A DNA stretch of 64,000 nucleotides from Acidovorax sp. FJL06 (GCF_003852545.1 NZ_QAJR01000003.1:227308-291307), one strand, 5' to 3'. Positions 41,071 to 51,365 are shown, counted from the first letter of the stretch. A program made the numbers and translations. Notes: generated by a model not told the origin, from the letters alone.

Positions 41071-42426
41071 TCAGAGCGTGCCGTAGCTGTGCAGGCCGCT
41101 CAGGAACATGTTCACGCCCAGAAACGCGAACGTGGTCACAGCCAGGCCCACCAACGCCCACCAGGCGGACACGGTGCCGCGCAGCCCCTTCATGAGGCGC
41201 ATGTGCAGCCAGGCGGCGTAGTTGAGCCAGACGATCAGGGCCCAGGTCTCCTTCGGATCCCAGCTCCAGTAGCCGCCCCAGGCCTCGGCCGCCCACAGCG
41301 CGCCCAGCACGGTGGCAATGGTGAAGAACGCAAAACCCACGGCGATGGACTTGTACATCACGTCGTCCAGGATTTCGAACGATGGCAGGCGTGCCGCGAT
41401 GCGCTTGCGGCCCAGCAGGATGCCCGCGACGATGAACGCGGAGATGCCGAAGTACACCATCCAGTAGCTGCCGCCGTTTTCGGTCGCGCCCTGGCGGAAC
41501 ACGATGGGCTCGAAGCACAGCACCACGCCCAGCAGCCACAGGGGCGCAAGCTTGTACCAGCGCGTCTCGCTCGCCTGCTGCTTGATGAGGTAGGCAAACG
41601 CCACCATGGCCGACAACGCGAAGGTGCCGTAGCCGATGAAGTTGGCGGGCACGTGCAGCTTCATCCACCAGCTCTTGAGCGCCGGCACCAGGGGCTGGAT
41701 CTCGTGCGCCTCGCGCACCACGGTGTACCACAGCAGGAAGCCCACGGCCGCGCTCACCACCAGCATCACGAAGCCGCCCAGGGCACGGGTGCCGTACTGC
41801 TCTTCGTAATACAGGTAAAACGCGGCCGTCATCCAGCAGAACAGCACGAACACCTCGTACAGGTTGCTGACCGGAATGTGGCCGATGTCGGGCCCGATGA
41901 GGTAGCTCTCGTACCAGCGCACCAGCGTGCCGATGAGCGCCATGGCCACCGCCACCCAGGCAATGCGCGAACCCAGCAGGCTCATGGTGTGGCCCTCGCC
42001 ACGCGAGAACATGCCGATCCAGTAGAACGCCGTGCTGATGAAGAACAGCATGCTCATCCACAGGATCGCGGACTGGCTCGACAGGAAATACTTGAGGCCG
42101 AACACCGTATCGGCGCGCGCCAGGCTGCCCGCCCCGTCCTGCTGGTACAACCCCACGCCCAAGAGGGCCATGGCCGCCACGATGAGCATCAGCACCCGCA
42201 GCGGCCGCCAGAACCAGCCCAGCCAGATGGTGCAGGGAATGGCAGCCAGCAAGATGCCCTTTTCGTACACGTCCATGAAGCTGCCATAGCGCTGCAGTGC
42301 ATAGAGCCCCCCCGCAGCCACGATGGCGGCAAACAGCCAGTCCAGCCAATTGCGGCGCGCAAAAAACCCCTCGTTCAAGGTGATCGTCGTGGTGGTGGTG
42401 GCGGAGGAAGAAGTCGCGGTATTCAT
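41071..42426 (-). CDS. ccsB: CcsB/CcsA-type heme export protein (cytochrome c system II)
   Basis: A 451-residue polytopic membrane protein. It contains the tryptophan-rich heme-handling WWD signature WGGYWSWDPKETWALIVWL and flanking conserved His residues (VREAHEIQPL, YAAWLHMRLMKG). Together with ResB it forms the cytochrome c synthetase that attaches heme to CXXCH proteins in the periplasm. The start MNTATSSSATTTTT overlaps the resB stop by 4 bp. Confidence 0.94.
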   Translation of the reverse strand: MNTATSSSATTTTTITLNEGFFARRNWLDWLFAAIVAAGGLYALQRYGSFMDVYEKGILLAAIPCTIWLGWFWRPLRVLMLIVAAMALLGVGLYQQDGAGSLARADTVFGLKYFLSSQSAILWMSMLFFISTAFYWIGMFSRGEGHTMSLLGSRIAWVAVAMALIGTLVRWYESYLIGPDIGHIPVSNLYEVFVLFCWMTAAFYLYYEEQYGTRALGGFVMLVVSAAVGFLLWYTVVREAHEIQPLVPALKSWWMKLHVPANFIGYGTFALSAMVAFAYLIKQQASETRWYKLAPLWLLGVVLCFEPIVFRQGATENGGSYWMVYFGISAFIVAGILLGRKRIAARLPSFEILDDVMYKSIAVGFAFFTIATVLGALWAAEAWGGYWSWDPKETWALIVWLNYAAWLHMRLMKGLRGTVSAWWALVGLAVTTFAFLGVNMFLSGLHSYGTL

Positions 42427-44576
42427 GCGGTGCCTTCGCGGGGCGGCGCCCCGATCAGTTTGTGTGCGAGCTGTGCAAACTCCTGGTCGCTGTCCAGCGT
42501 CTTGCGGTTGGTGGACAGCGCCATGGTGGCGTGGGTGCGGCCGTCCTGCGGTGCCACCCAGACCCACACGCGCCGCTCGCGCACATAGAGCATGGCAAAA
42601 ACGCCCAGGATCAACAAGGCGCAGCCCAGATAGACAACATTCTTGCCAGGGGCACGGGCCACCTGGAACACACTGGCCTGCACCTGCGTGAAATCCTTGA
42701 GCTCAAAGGCCAGCGGCGCCGGGTAGATCTGCGCATCACTCAGCGAGAGCACGGCCTGCGTCATGAAGGCCTGGGTGCGGTCGTCCTGCGGCAGCGGGGG
42801 CAGACCGGCCTGCTTGCGCGCAAGCTGGGCCACCTCGAACAGCGTGCCATTGAGGATGCGCACCAGCACCTCGCCCGCCCGGGCGCGCTCGGCCTCGGGC
42901 ACGTTGGCCTCCATGAAGTCCGACACCGCCTGCAGCCCCCCCGTGGGCTTGCCATCGACCATGCCCTTGCCGGCAAACAACGCCAGCGCACGCACGGCAG
43001 ACTGGTGCAGCTGTTCGGCCAGTTCGGGGCGCGCGGCATCCATGGCCTGCGACACATAGCGGCGCACCGCCTGCTCGCGGGCCTCGGGGTCGGCCAGGGC
43101 GGCCTTCATGCGCATGAAGCCATCCATGCTGCCCTTGTCGTCGGCCGGCACCCGCAGGTAGCGGAAGGGTTCTGCGGGAGACTCGCGCACCCCCAGCAGG
43201 AACACCGGCGCGCCATCGCCCGTGTCCACGGGCAGCATGTAGTTGTGGAACTCGCGGGCCTGGCCTGCGGCGTCGCGCAGCTTGTAGCTCACGCTGGGGC
43301 CCACGTTGCGCAGCTCTTTCTTGGTCACGGTCTTGTTGGCCGCGCCCAGGCGCGACTCCACCGACTCGCGCAGGTCCACCTTGCGCACATCCGCGCCGCT
43401 GCCGCCAGGGCCTGCGCCGCCAAAATTCTCGACGTTGATGGTGCGCAAGGCCGTGAACTCCAGCGTCAGCGTGTCGCTGCCCGGCCCGCCCCCCTGGTTC
43501 GTCAGTTGGGTGGAACCGCCCACCACCCCTTCCACATCAAACGGTTTGGCGCCCGCCACCATGGGCACGGCGCGCAGCACAAGGCGCGAGCCACCATCGT
43601 CAAAACTCGACTGGTAGATCTCGATGCCTTTGTAGCTGGCCGGATGGTTCACCTCCACGCGCGCCGGGGTCTTCTCGCCCGTGGCCTTGTCGTGGATGAC
43701 GATCTCGCTCGCAAACAGCTTGGGCATGCCCGTGGAGTAATGCTCCACGATGAACTTCTTGAGCTCGATGGCAAAGGGCAGGTCCTGCAGCAGCACCCCA
43801 TCGGACTGGCTCAGGATGGCCGTGCTCGACTGCGTGCCTTCGGCCACGAGCAGGTTGCCCCGGAACGTGGGGTTGCGCTCGGACAGCCGGTGCTCGGGCT
43901 TCACATCAGCGATCAGGCCACCGCCCTGGTACGGCGTCTTGCCGAGGAGCAGCATCTGGCCGCGCACGATGAGGTCGCCGTCCAGCAGCCCGCCCACGCA
44001 CACCAGCACAATGGCGCTGTGCGCCGCGATATAGCCGATCTTGTTGGCGGCGCCCGCCTTGGCCGCCACCATCCAGCCGGTGCCGGGGCCTGCCGCCGTG
44101 TCGCGCTGCTGCAGGCGCACCTTCCAGCCACCACCGGCCAGCAGGGTGCCGATGCGGCGCGCCTCCACGTCTGCTGGCTGGGGCAGATCAGCCTGCGCCT
44201 TGTGGTGAAACGCCTTGAGGCTTTGCTCACGGATGTTTTCCTTGTAGGCCTTGAGGTCCACCAGGATCTTGGGCGTGTTGCGTGCAATGCACAGCGAGGT
44301 GCTGACCACCAGGAACGCGAGGATCAGCAGGAACCACCAGGCGCTGTACACCGCGTTGAGCTGGATGGCCCCGAACAGCTCGGCCCAGAACGGCCCGAAC
44401 TGATTGACGTAGTTGACCGCCGGCTCGTGCTGCTTGAGGACCGTGCCGATCACCGAGGCAATGCAGATCACCGTCAGCAGCGAGATGGCGAACCGCATCG
44501 AAGACAGCAGCTCGACCCCGGCGCGCAAGGCCTGGGAGCCGGACTGGACACGAAGGCCCTGGGTGTTGTCGGACAT
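42423..44576 (-). CDS. resB: ResB/Ccs1, cytochrome c synthetase subunit
   Basis: A 717-residue membrane protein: three N-terminal helices (about 25-45, 75-95, 175-195), a large periplasmic domain, and a last helix near the C-terminus (VVYLGCALLILGVFAMLYVR). ResB-family motifs are SMRFAISLLTVICIASVIGT, WWFLLILAFLVVSTSLC and KGIEIYQSSFDDGGS. The start MSDNTQGLRVQSG lies after a purine-rich stretch. It sits after a strong terminator, so it must have its own promoter in the ~60 bp upstream. Confidence 0.94.
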   Translation of the reverse strand: MSDNTQGLRVQSGSQALRAGVELLSSMRFAISLLTVICIASVIGTVLKQHEPAVNYVNQFGPFWAELFGAIQLNAVYSAWWFLLILAFLVVSTSLCIARNTPKILVDLKAYKENIREQSLKAFHHKAQADLPQPADVEARRIGTLLAGGGWKVRLQQRDTAAGPGTGWMVAAKAGAANKIGYIAAHSAIVLVCVGGLLDGDLIVRGQMLLLGKTPYQGGGLIADVKPEHRLSERNPTFRGNLLVAEGTQSSTAILSQSDGVLLQDLPFAIELKKFIVEHYSTGMPKLFASEIVIHDKATGEKTPARVEVNHPASYKGIEIYQSSFDDGGSRLVLRAVPMVAGAKPFDVEGVVGGSTQLTNQGGGPGSDTLTLEFTALRTINVENFGGAGPGGSGADVRKVDLRESVESRLGAANKTVTKKELRNVGPSVSYKLRDAAGQAREFHNYMLPVDTGDGAPVFLLGVRESPAEPFRYLRVPADDKGSMDGFMRMKAALADPEAREQAVRRYVSQAMDAARPELAEQLHQSAVRALALFAGKGMVDGKPTGGLQAVSDFMEANVPEAERARAGEVLVRILNGTLFEVAQLARKQAGLPPLPQDDRTQAFMTQAVLSLSDAQIYPAPLAFELKDFTQVQASVFQVARAPGKNVVYLGCALLILGVFAMLYVRERRVWVWVAPQDGRTHATMALSTNRKTLDSDQEFAQLAHKLIGAPPREGTA

Positions 44577-44634
44577 GGATGAATGAACGCGATGGGCTGC
44601 GCAGCGCGAAGGAAAAGGGGAAGAAAAAAGAAAG

Positions 44635-44675
44635 AAAAAGGGCGGGACCATCAGTGTGATGGACCCGCCCTTTTT
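44635..44675 (-). terminator. Strong hairpin terminator of cytochrome c4 gene
   Basis: AAAAAGGGCGGG (44635-44646) pairs with CCCGCCCTTTTT (44664-44675) and CCATCA with TGATGG, with one A-A mismatch and loop GTG. T runs on both strands make it potentially bidirectional; it lies between the cytochrome c4 stop and resB. Confidence 0.9.
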
Positions 44676-44744
44676 GGGTTTGTTATTGGCGGTAGGTTCC
44701 GTGCGGCCCGGTCAAACAAGCCACGGTTTGTTGACGAAGATCAA

Positions 44745-45374
44745 TCAACGCAGGCCGGCGATGTAATCCGCCACGGCCTTGATTTCCTTGTCGTTGAGCT
44801 TGGCTGCCACCTGGGTCATCTGCAGGCTGTTGCTGCGCGAGCCGTCGCGGAACATGTTCAGCTGCGACACCGTGTAGTCGGCGTGCTGGCCCGACAGGCG
44901 GGGGTACTGCGCGGGGATGCCGGCGCCATTGGGGCTGTGGCAGCCCGCGCAGGCGGCGATGTTGCGGTCGGCAATGCCACCGCGGTAGATGCGTTCGCCC
45001 AGGGCCACCAGGTCCTTGTCCTTGGCAAAACCGGCCTTGGCGGGCTTGGTGGCCAGCCAGTAGGCGATGTTGCGCATGTCGTCGTCCGACAGGGCCGTGG
45101 CAAAGCCCTTCATGACGGCGTTGTTGCGCTTGCCCGATTTGAATTCCTGCAATTGCTTGACCAGGTATTCAGGGTGTTGCTGCGACAACTTGGGGTTGGC
45201 CGCGATGGCCGAGTTGCCGTCGGCGCTGTGGCAGGCCGCGCACACGGCGGTGAAGCTGGCCTCGCCCTTGACGAGATCCGGCTTGGCCATCTTGGGGGCA
45301 TCGCCCGCCGCAAAGGCCGAAAAAACAGGTGCTGCCAGTGCGGCAGCCGTCAGCAAGGAGGCGAGCAACTTCAT
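44745..45374 (-). CDS. Cytochrome c4 (diheme)
   Basis: A 209-residue periplasmic diheme cytochrome. A signal peptide ends after FSAFA. Two heme sites are C45AACH49 and C142AGCH146, each followed by the c4-type PKLSQQHPEYLVKQL or PRLSGQHADYTVSQL, with Met axial ligands in MKGFATALSDDDM and MTQVAAKLNDKEI. It carries electrons to terminal oxidases. It is next to the ccsB/resB heme-attachment genes and divergent from engB. Confidence 0.96.
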   Translation of the reverse strand: MKLLASLLTAAALAAPVFSAFAAGDAPKMAKPDLVKGEASFTAVCAACHSADGNSAIAANPKLSQQHPEYLVKQLQEFKSGKRNNAVMKGFATALSDDDMRNIAYWLATKPAKAGFAKDKDLVALGERIYRGGIADRNIAACAGCHSPNGAGIPAQYPRLSGQHADYTVSQLNMFRDGSRSNSLQMTQVAAKLNDKEIKAVADYIAGLR

Positions 45375-45414
45375 ATCGGGGGTGTATGTTTATGTGCGCA
45401 AAACCGCGCGATTC

Positions 45415-45420
45415 TACAAT
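45415..45420 (+). promoter_or_regulatory. Candidate -10 element of engB
   Basis: TACAAT lies 27 bp before the engB ATG within the 72-bp divergent gap. No good -35 is visible at 16-18 bp. Confidence 0.35.
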
Positions 45421-45446
45421 GAGGCTTCCTCGGATCCCAATTTCTC

Positions 45447-46205
45447 ATGACGACTTCCTCCATCGCGCCAGTTGCTGGCTCCCTCCCGCCCGCACCCGAC
45501 GCCAAGATCGCCATGGGCTGGATGCACACGGCCAGGTTCCTGACCACGGCTGCGCAGCTGCACCACCTGCCGCCCATCGACGTGCCCGAGATTGCCTTTG
45601 TGGGCCGCTCCAACGCGGGCAAATCCACCTGCATCAACACGCTCACGCAGCAAAAACAGCTGGCGTTTGCCTCCAAGAAGCCGGGCCGCACGCAACACAT
45701 CAACCTGTTCTCGCTGGGCAAGCAGGGCGTGACCGACGCCGTGCTGGCCGACCTGCCCGGCTATGGCTATGCCGCCGTGTCGCGCTCGGACAAGGTGCGC
45801 TGGCAGCAGGTGATGGTGAACTACCTGGTCAGCCGCACCAGCCTCACCGGCATCGTGCTGCTGTGTGATCCGCGCCTGGGCCTGACCGAGCTGGACGAAG
45901 CCCTGCTCGAAGTCGTGCGCCCCCGCGTCGAAGAGGGTCTGAAGTTCCTCGTGGTGCTGACCAAGGCCGACAAGCTCACCCGCGCCGAACAGGCCAAGGT
46001 GCTGTCGATTACGCGACTGCACGCGGGCGGCGGCGAGGTGAAGATGTTCTCGGCCCTCAAGAAACAAGGGGTGGACGACGTGGCCCAGCTGCTGTGGCAA
46101 TGGGCCCACCCGGTGCGCCCTGCGGCAGAGCCCGAAGCGGCCGACGGTGCGCAGCCTCCCGCGGCAGGCGCCGTCCCTGAGGATTCAGACAAAAACAGCC
46201 TCTAG
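45447..46205 (+). CDS. engB: EngB/YsxC, ribosome-assembly GTPase
   Basis: A 252-residue GTPase needed for 50S subunit assembly. G1 is GRSNAGKS (53-60), G3 DLPGYGYA, G4 TKADKL, and the G2 region KPGRTQHINLF. The C-terminus (about 218-252) is a Pro/Ala/Glu extension that ends NSL, the last two residues and stop being read through the start of a dispersed repeat. The position opposite cytochrome c4 is common in Burkholderiales. An internal Met (MHTARFL) might also start the protein. Confidence 0.95.
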   Translation: MTTSSIAPVAGSLPPAPDAKIAMGWMHTARFLTTAAQLHHLPPIDVPEIAFVGRSNAGKSTCINTLTQQKQLAFASKKPGRTQHINLFSLGKQGVTDAVLADLPGYGYAAVSRSDKVRWQQVMVNYLVSRTSLTGIVLLCDPRLGLTELDEALLEVVRPRVEEGLKFLVVLTKADKLTRAEQAKVLSITRLHAGGGEVKMFSALKKQGVDDVAQLLWQWAHPVRPAAEPEAADGAQPPAAGAVPEDSDKNSL

Positions 46206-46248
46206 CGCTTGACCATCATGCGCTAGCAGCTATTTAATTAATAGCAAT
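46198..46248 (+). repeat. Dispersed AGCGCTT/AGCTAT repeat, copy 5
   Basis: The most complete copy: GCCTCTAGCGCTTGACCATC, ATGCGCTAGCAGCTATTTAA, TTAATAGCAAT. AGCGCTT...ATGCGCT and AGCTATTTAATTAATAGC pair as two short hairpins. It supplies the engB stop codon and ends 6 bp before the hydrolase ATG. Confidence 0.8.
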
Positions 46249-46254
46249 AGAGCC

Positions 46255-47163
46255 ATGATCCAGCAACACGCCGTTCCCCTTCCCCATGGCATTACCCTGC
46301 ACTGCCGCGTGAGCGGCGTGGCGGGGCGCCCGGTGCTGCTGTTCCTGCACGGGTTTCCTGAGGGGGCCTTCATCTGGGACGAGCTGCTGCTGCATTTCTC
46401 CCGCCCTGAAAACGGTGGCTACCGCTGCGTGGCGCCCTACCTGCGCGGGTTTGGCCCGTCCAGCAGCCCGGCCGGGGTGGACGCCTACCGCGCCAAGCAC
46501 CTGGTGCAGGACCTGGTCGCGCTGATCGCCCACGAATGCCCCGGCGGCGCGCTGGAATGCTTGGTGGCACATGACTGGGGCGGCGCCGTGGCCTGGAACC
46601 TGGCCAACCAGCAGCCGCAGCTGATGCAGCGCCTGGCCATCCTCAACTCGCCCCACCCCGGCGCGTTTGTGCGCGAGTTGGCGCACAACCCGGCCCAGCA
46701 GGCGGGCAGCCAGTACATGCACTTCCTGTGCCGCCCTGACGCCGAGGTGCTGCTGGCGGACAACGACTTTCGCCGCCTGTTCGGCTTTTTCGACGCGCCG
46801 GACGGCAGCGCCCCCGCCTGGCTCACGGACAGCGTGCGCGACCAGTACCGCACCCTGTGGCAACAGGGCCTGACCGGCGCCTGCAACTACTACCGCGCCA
46901 GCCCCATCCGCCCGCCACGCGATGGAGACCCTGGTGCCTTGGCCATCACCCTGCCCGACAGCATGCTCACGGTGACCGTGCCCACGCTGGTGCTGTGGGG
47001 CCTGGACGACCCGGCCCTGCTGCCGGGCCTGCTCGACGGGCTGCCCGGCTGGGTGCCGCAACTGCAGTTGCACCGGGTGGAAGGGGCCTCGCACTGGATC
47101 GTGCACGAGCACCCGGAACGGGTGGCCCTGGAACTGCAGCGCTTCTTCAATCAAAAAGCATAG
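46255..47163 (+). CDS. Alpha/beta hydrolase (epoxide-hydrolase/haloalkane-type)
   Basis: A 302-residue alpha/beta-fold hydrolase. The oxyanion-hole motif is LHGFPEG (near 31-37), the nucleophile Asp107 in VAHDWGGA, an acid in LWGLDDPALL, and the base His in EGASHWIVHEHPE. An Asp nucleophile points to the epoxide hydrolase or dehalogenase branch, not to esterases. The HGFPE motif favours epoxide hydrolase. The substrate cannot be told. The stop codon lies in a dispersed repeat copy. Confidence 0.85.
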   Translation: MIQQHAVPLPHGITLHCRVSGVAGRPVLLFLHGFPEGAFIWDELLLHFSRPENGGYRCVAPYLRGFGPSSSPAGVDAYRAKHLVQDLVALIAHECPGGALECLVAHDWGGAVAWNLANQQPQLMQRLAILNSPHPGAFVRELAHNPAQQAGSQYMHFLCRPDAEVLLADNDFRRLFGFFDAPDGSAPAWLTDSVRDQYRTLWQQGLTGACNYYRASPIRPPRDGDPGALAITLPDSMLTVTVPTLVLWGLDDPALLPGLLDGLPGWVPQLQLHRVEGASHWIVHEHPERVALELQRFFNQKA

Positions 47164-47196
47164 CTACTACCGCCCGCTGGGCAAGCGCTACAGCCT
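47158..47196 (-). repeat. Dispersed AGCGCTT/AGCTAT repeat, copy 6
   Basis: The plus strand reads GCATAGCTACTACCGCCCGC, TGGGCAAGCGCTACAGCC, the repeat in reverse orientation. It gives the hydrolase its TAG stop. The following bases to 47345 show a CGTTCAGGCAGTGCCTGTCG palindromic fragment and no gene. Confidence 0.65.
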
Positions 47197-47345
47197 TTTT
47201 TGACCATAGCTCTTTTAGTCCCGCGAAGTCACGCTCGATCCCTCGCAACCGTTCAGGCAGTGCCTGTCGAAGCCTCGTGCAGCGCAGCGCAGCGCTGTGG
47301 CAGGCGCGGCGCGAACGGATGGATATGGCCGAACGCCTATCGGTG

Positions 47346-48212
47346 TCAGTACACCGACTCCTCGCCCTCGGGCCGGGTCTTGAAGCGCTTGTGCACCCAG
47401 TAGTACTGCTCGGGCATGGTGTCGATGACGGCCTGCAGCTCGCGGTTCATGTGCACGGTGTCGGCCTCGGCGTCATCGGTGGGATAGCCGGTCCACGCGG
47501 GCGACACCTCGGCCACATAGCCCGTGGGCGTCATGCGCGAATACACCCCCACCACCTTGGCGCGCCCCAGCCGCGCAAAGCGCGACAGCGATGGGATGGT
47601 GGCCGCCGTCACCCCGTAGAACGGCACGAACACCGAGTCGTTGCGGCCATAGTCCATGTCGGGCAGCAGGTACAGCAGGCCGCCCTTGCGCAGGCTGGCG
47701 ATGATGGGTTTGACGCCGTCGGCACGGTTAAGCATGCGCACATCGCCAAAGCGCTGGCGCCCGGCCATGAACCAGGCATCCACCGCCGGGTCGGGGTGGG
47801 TGGCAAAGATCGACGTGAAGGCACGGCCGGTGTTCAGCGGCAGCGCCAGCCCGCCCGCATCCATGCCGTAGAAATGCGGCGCGAACAGGATGGTGGGCGT
47901 GTCGCCCTCCAGCTCGTGCACGGCACCCGTGAGGCGCACGCGCTGCTCCACCACCGCACGCGGCGCAGCCCAGAGCCAGCTGCGGTCCAGCCAGGCCTGG
48001 CAAAACGCCACAAAGTTGGCCCGCGCCACGGCGCGGCGGCGCGCCTCGGTCCAGTCGGGGAAGCACAGCGCCAGGTTGCGCAGCGCCACCTTGCGCCGCC
48101 GCACCACCAGCACATACGCCACCTGCCCCAGCACCCAGCCCATGCCCCGCAGCACAGGCAGGGGCAAGCGCGCCAGCACGCTCATGAACCACACGCCCAG
48201 GCGGCCGGTCAT
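47346..48212 (-). CDS. Lipid A late acyltransferase (LpxL/LpxM type) 1
   Basis: A 288-residue membrane-associated acyltransferase of the LpxL/HtrB family. The catalytic motif is H113FYGMD118 (HX4D) in FAPHFYGMD. LRNLALCFPDW near residue 45, LLYLLPDMDYG and PEQYYWVHKRFKTRPEGE at the C-terminus are characteristic. It adds a secondary acyl chain to lipid A on the inner membrane. Its start overlaps the stop of the second acyltransferase by 4 bp, forming a pair. Confidence 0.92.
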   Translation of the reverse strand: MTGRLGVWFMSVLARLPLPVLRGMGWVLGQVAYVLVVRRRKVALRNLALCFPDWTEARRRAVARANFVAFCQAWLDRSWLWAAPRAVVEQRVRLTGAVHELEGDTPTILFAPHFYGMDAGGLALPLNTGRAFTSIFATHPDPAVDAWFMAGRQRFGDVRMLNRADGVKPIIASLRKGGLLYLLPDMDYGRNDSVFVPFYGVTAATIPSLSRFARLGRAKVVGVYSRMTPTGYVAEVSPAWTGYPTDDAEADTVHMNRELQAVIDTMPEQYYWVHKRFKTRPEGEESVY

Positions 48213-49072
48213 GCGGCACCCCCGGCAGCAGATTCAGCCGGTGCGGCATCCCCGCGCGGCTGCTTGTAGCGGCCATAGCCCCACAGATACTGCTCGGGGC
48301 ACTGGCGGATGAGGTGTTCCATGGCCTGGTTGACCTGCAGCAGGGCCCGGTCCATCTGGTCGGACAGTGGCTGGGCCAGGGGTTCGAAATGCGTGACGTA
48401 GCCCCGCCCCCAGGACAGCCGCTCGCAACGCACCAGCACCACGGCCGCGCCGGTCTGCTGGGCCAGGCGCACGGCCAGGGTCATGGTGTAGGCATCGCGG
48501 CCAAAAAATGGCGCCCACTGGCCCTGCCCTGCGGGCGGCACCTGGTCGGGCAGCAGGCCCACGGCCTCGCCCCGGCGCAGGGCCTTGATCATCTGGCGCA
48601 CGCCCGCCAGCGTAGTGGGCACGGCCAGCATGCCGGGGCGGTTGCGCGCGGTTTCCATCACCTTGGCCAGCCAGGCCTGGCGCGCGGGGCGGTACAGCAC
48701 GGTGATGGGGCCGCGCTCGGCGCTCCAGCGCCGCGCCGCCGCCTGGGCCGACAGCTCGAAACAGCCCTGGTGCGGCGTGAGGTACAGAACCCCGCGCCCG
48801 GCCGCATAGGCCTCTTCCACACAGGCCTCGCCCTCGATGCGGCAGGGCAGCGGCGCCCCCAGCCACAGGCGCGGCAGCTCGGCCACCATGCGGCCTGCGT
48901 GGGCCACCGCAGCCCGCACCGCACCAAACGGATAGCCCGCCAGCGCCGAATGGGCGAGAAAGCGGCGCCGGTAGGTGGGCGACGCACAAAAAGCCACCCA
49001 ACCCATCGCTGCGCCCATGACATGCAGCAACCACAGCGGGAATACGGAAAAGAATCGGAAGACGACTGGCAT
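48209..49072 (-). CDS. Lipid A late acyltransferase-family protein 2 (HX4E)
   Basis: A 287-residue LpxL-family protein upstream of the first. The active-site motif is TPHQGCFE (His101, Glu106), HX4E instead of HX4D, a variant common in one of the two tandem copies in betaproteobacteria. Other motifs are VGLLPDQVPPAGQGQWAPFF and CPEQYLWGYGRYKQPRG. It may add a different acyl chain or act on another lipid. It is divergent from metK. Confidence 0.9.
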   Translation of the reverse strand: MPVVFRFFSVFPLWLLHVMGAAMGWVAFCASPTYRRRFLAHSALAGYPFGAVRAAVAHAGRMVAELPRLWLGAPLPCRIEGEACVEEAYAAGRGVLYLTPHQGCFELSAQAAARRWSAERGPITVLYRPARQAWLAKVMETARNRPGMLAVPTTLAGVRQMIKALRRGEAVGLLPDQVPPAGQGQWAPFFGRDAYTMTLAVRLAQQTGAAVVLVRCERLSWGRGYVTHFEPLAQPLSDQMDRALLQVNQAMEHLIRQCPEQYLWGYGRYKQPRGDAAPAESAAGGAA

Positions 49073-49150
49073 TAAAATAGAGGGGTCGCTGAGTTAAATG
49101 AGCAACTTGCAGGGCGACGTAAAAAAAATCTGCTAAAGCGTTCGCCAAAG

Positions 49151-49195
49151 CTCCTTCGGGGTGAGGGCAACGCCCCAAATGCCGGAACACAGGAG
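49151..49195 (+). promoter_or_regulatory. Candidate structured leader of metK
   Basis: CTCCT (49151-49155) can pair with the Shine-Dalgarno AGGAG (49191-49195), with TTC/GAA and GGGG (49158-49161)/CCCC (49173-49176) stems inside. This would hide the ribosome-binding site. It does not resemble the SAH or SAM riboswitch consensus I know, so a regulatory role is only suggested. Confidence 0.4.
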
Positions 49196-49204
49196 TTTAT
49201 TCAA

Positions 49205-50386
<1,182 letters not shown>

Positions 50387-50522
50387 AGGCCCCGAGCGAA
50401 GCGAGCTTGTCCGGCTTTCGGCGCAGGCTCATATCGCGCAGCGATGTGAAGGGCCGCAAGGCCCGTGCCACAGCCAACGCACGGACAAGGCCGCGGCACT
50501 GCGTGCGGCTGCGGGGTTGTAA
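50387..50522 (+). repeat. Spacer plus second copy of the metK 3' end
   Basis: 50481-50522 again encodes [13 protein letters not shown] and a stop, as metK does at 50345-50386. Ten bases (ACGGACAAGG) are identical; the later codon differences are all synonymous. The 94 bp between are GC-rich hairpins (GGGCCGCAAGGCCC, CGAGCGAAGCGAGC). This looks like insertion or recombination at the end of metK that left an older 3' end behind. Confidence 0.75.
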
Positions 50523-50561
50523 GCCCGCCGCGCAAGCAGCACGAAAGCACCAAAGCCATCC

Positions 50562-51365
50562 ATGGACCCACACCCCTCGCCCCCTCGCTTTTGGCGTGAT
50601 CCGGCGCTTCCTTTCGTTGAAAGCCGGAGTGCCCTTGGCAGCCGTGCCTGCTATCGGCCACACACGCATGCCACGTATTCCATCGGGGTGGTGGACGCTG
50701 GCACCAGCATCTTCGCATCCGGCGGCCGCAGCGTGCGCCTGACGGCTGGCGCGCTGGTGGCCGTGCCCGCAGGCTGCGTGCATGCCTGCAACCCGGCGCC
50801 AGGTGGTCCGTGGAGCTACCAGATGCTTCACCTGGATGCGGCCTGGCTCGAACGCACATTGGCACAAGCCAAGGCCCCGCCCAGCCCCCGCCACGCGCTG
50901 GTGCTGCACGCCCCCCTGGCCTACGAAGCGTTCTGCGCGCTCAATCGCCAGCTGTTTTCCGGGGTGGCCGCCACCGCCAAAAGCGCCGCGCTGACAGAAT
51001 TCCTTGCGCTAGGCGCCTGGCGTTCAGGTGATGTGCTTGCATTGCCCCCTGGCACCGCCCCCGCACGGCTTGCGCGCGTGCAAGCCTTGCTGCAAGAACG
51101 GTACGCCGAACCGCTGCCGCTTTCCACATTGGCCCAGGCTGCCCACATGGCACCGCATGCGCTGGTCCGGGCGTTTCGCGCCGCAACGGGCCTGACGCCC
51201 CATGCCTATCAGCTGGACCTGCGCATCAATGCGGCGCGCGGGCTGCTGCGCGTTGGGGATGCCTCTGCCGACGTGGCGCAGGCGCTGGGTTTCTATGACC
51301 AGAGCCATTTCCAGAACGCGTTCAAGCAGCGCGTGGCCGCCACGCCAGGCGACTACCGGCGCTGA
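50562..51365 (+). CDS. AraC-family transcriptional regulator
   Basis: A 267-residue regulator. The N-terminal cupin-like sensing domain (about 20-150) has HTHATYSIGVVDAG and VAVPAGCVHACNP. The C-terminal double helix-turn-helix (about 170-267) shows LSTLAQAAHMAPHALVRAFR, GLTPHAYQLDLRINAARGLL and DVAQALGFYDQSHFQNAFKQ. It comes before a LysE exporter in the same direction, a frequent pairing in which the regulator controls amino-acid export. The inducer is unknown. Confidence 0.93.
   Translation: MDPHPSPPRFWRDPALPFVESRSALGSRACYRPHTHATYSIGVVDAGTSIFASGGRSVRLTAGALVAVPAGCVHACNPAPGGPWSYQMLHLDAAWLERTLAQAKAPPSPRHALVLHAPLAYEAFCALNRQLFSGVAATAKSAALTEFLALGAWRSGDVLALPPGTAPARLARVQALLQERYAEPLPLSTLAQAAHMAPHALVRAFRAATGLTPHAYQLDLRINAARGLLRVGDASADVAQALGFYDQSHFQNAFKQRVAATPGDYRR

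Noticed and set aside
44731-44744. FNR-like TTGAC-N4-ATCAA upstream of resB
   Set aside because: One half-site deviates, and the strong terminator at 44635-44675 lies between it and resB. It also overlaps the cytochrome c4 stop region. A regulatory role is unlikely.
49081-49204. SAH or SAM riboswitch before metK
   Set aside because: The conserved sequence blocks of the SAH and SAM classes I know are absent. Only a generic hairpin could be supported.
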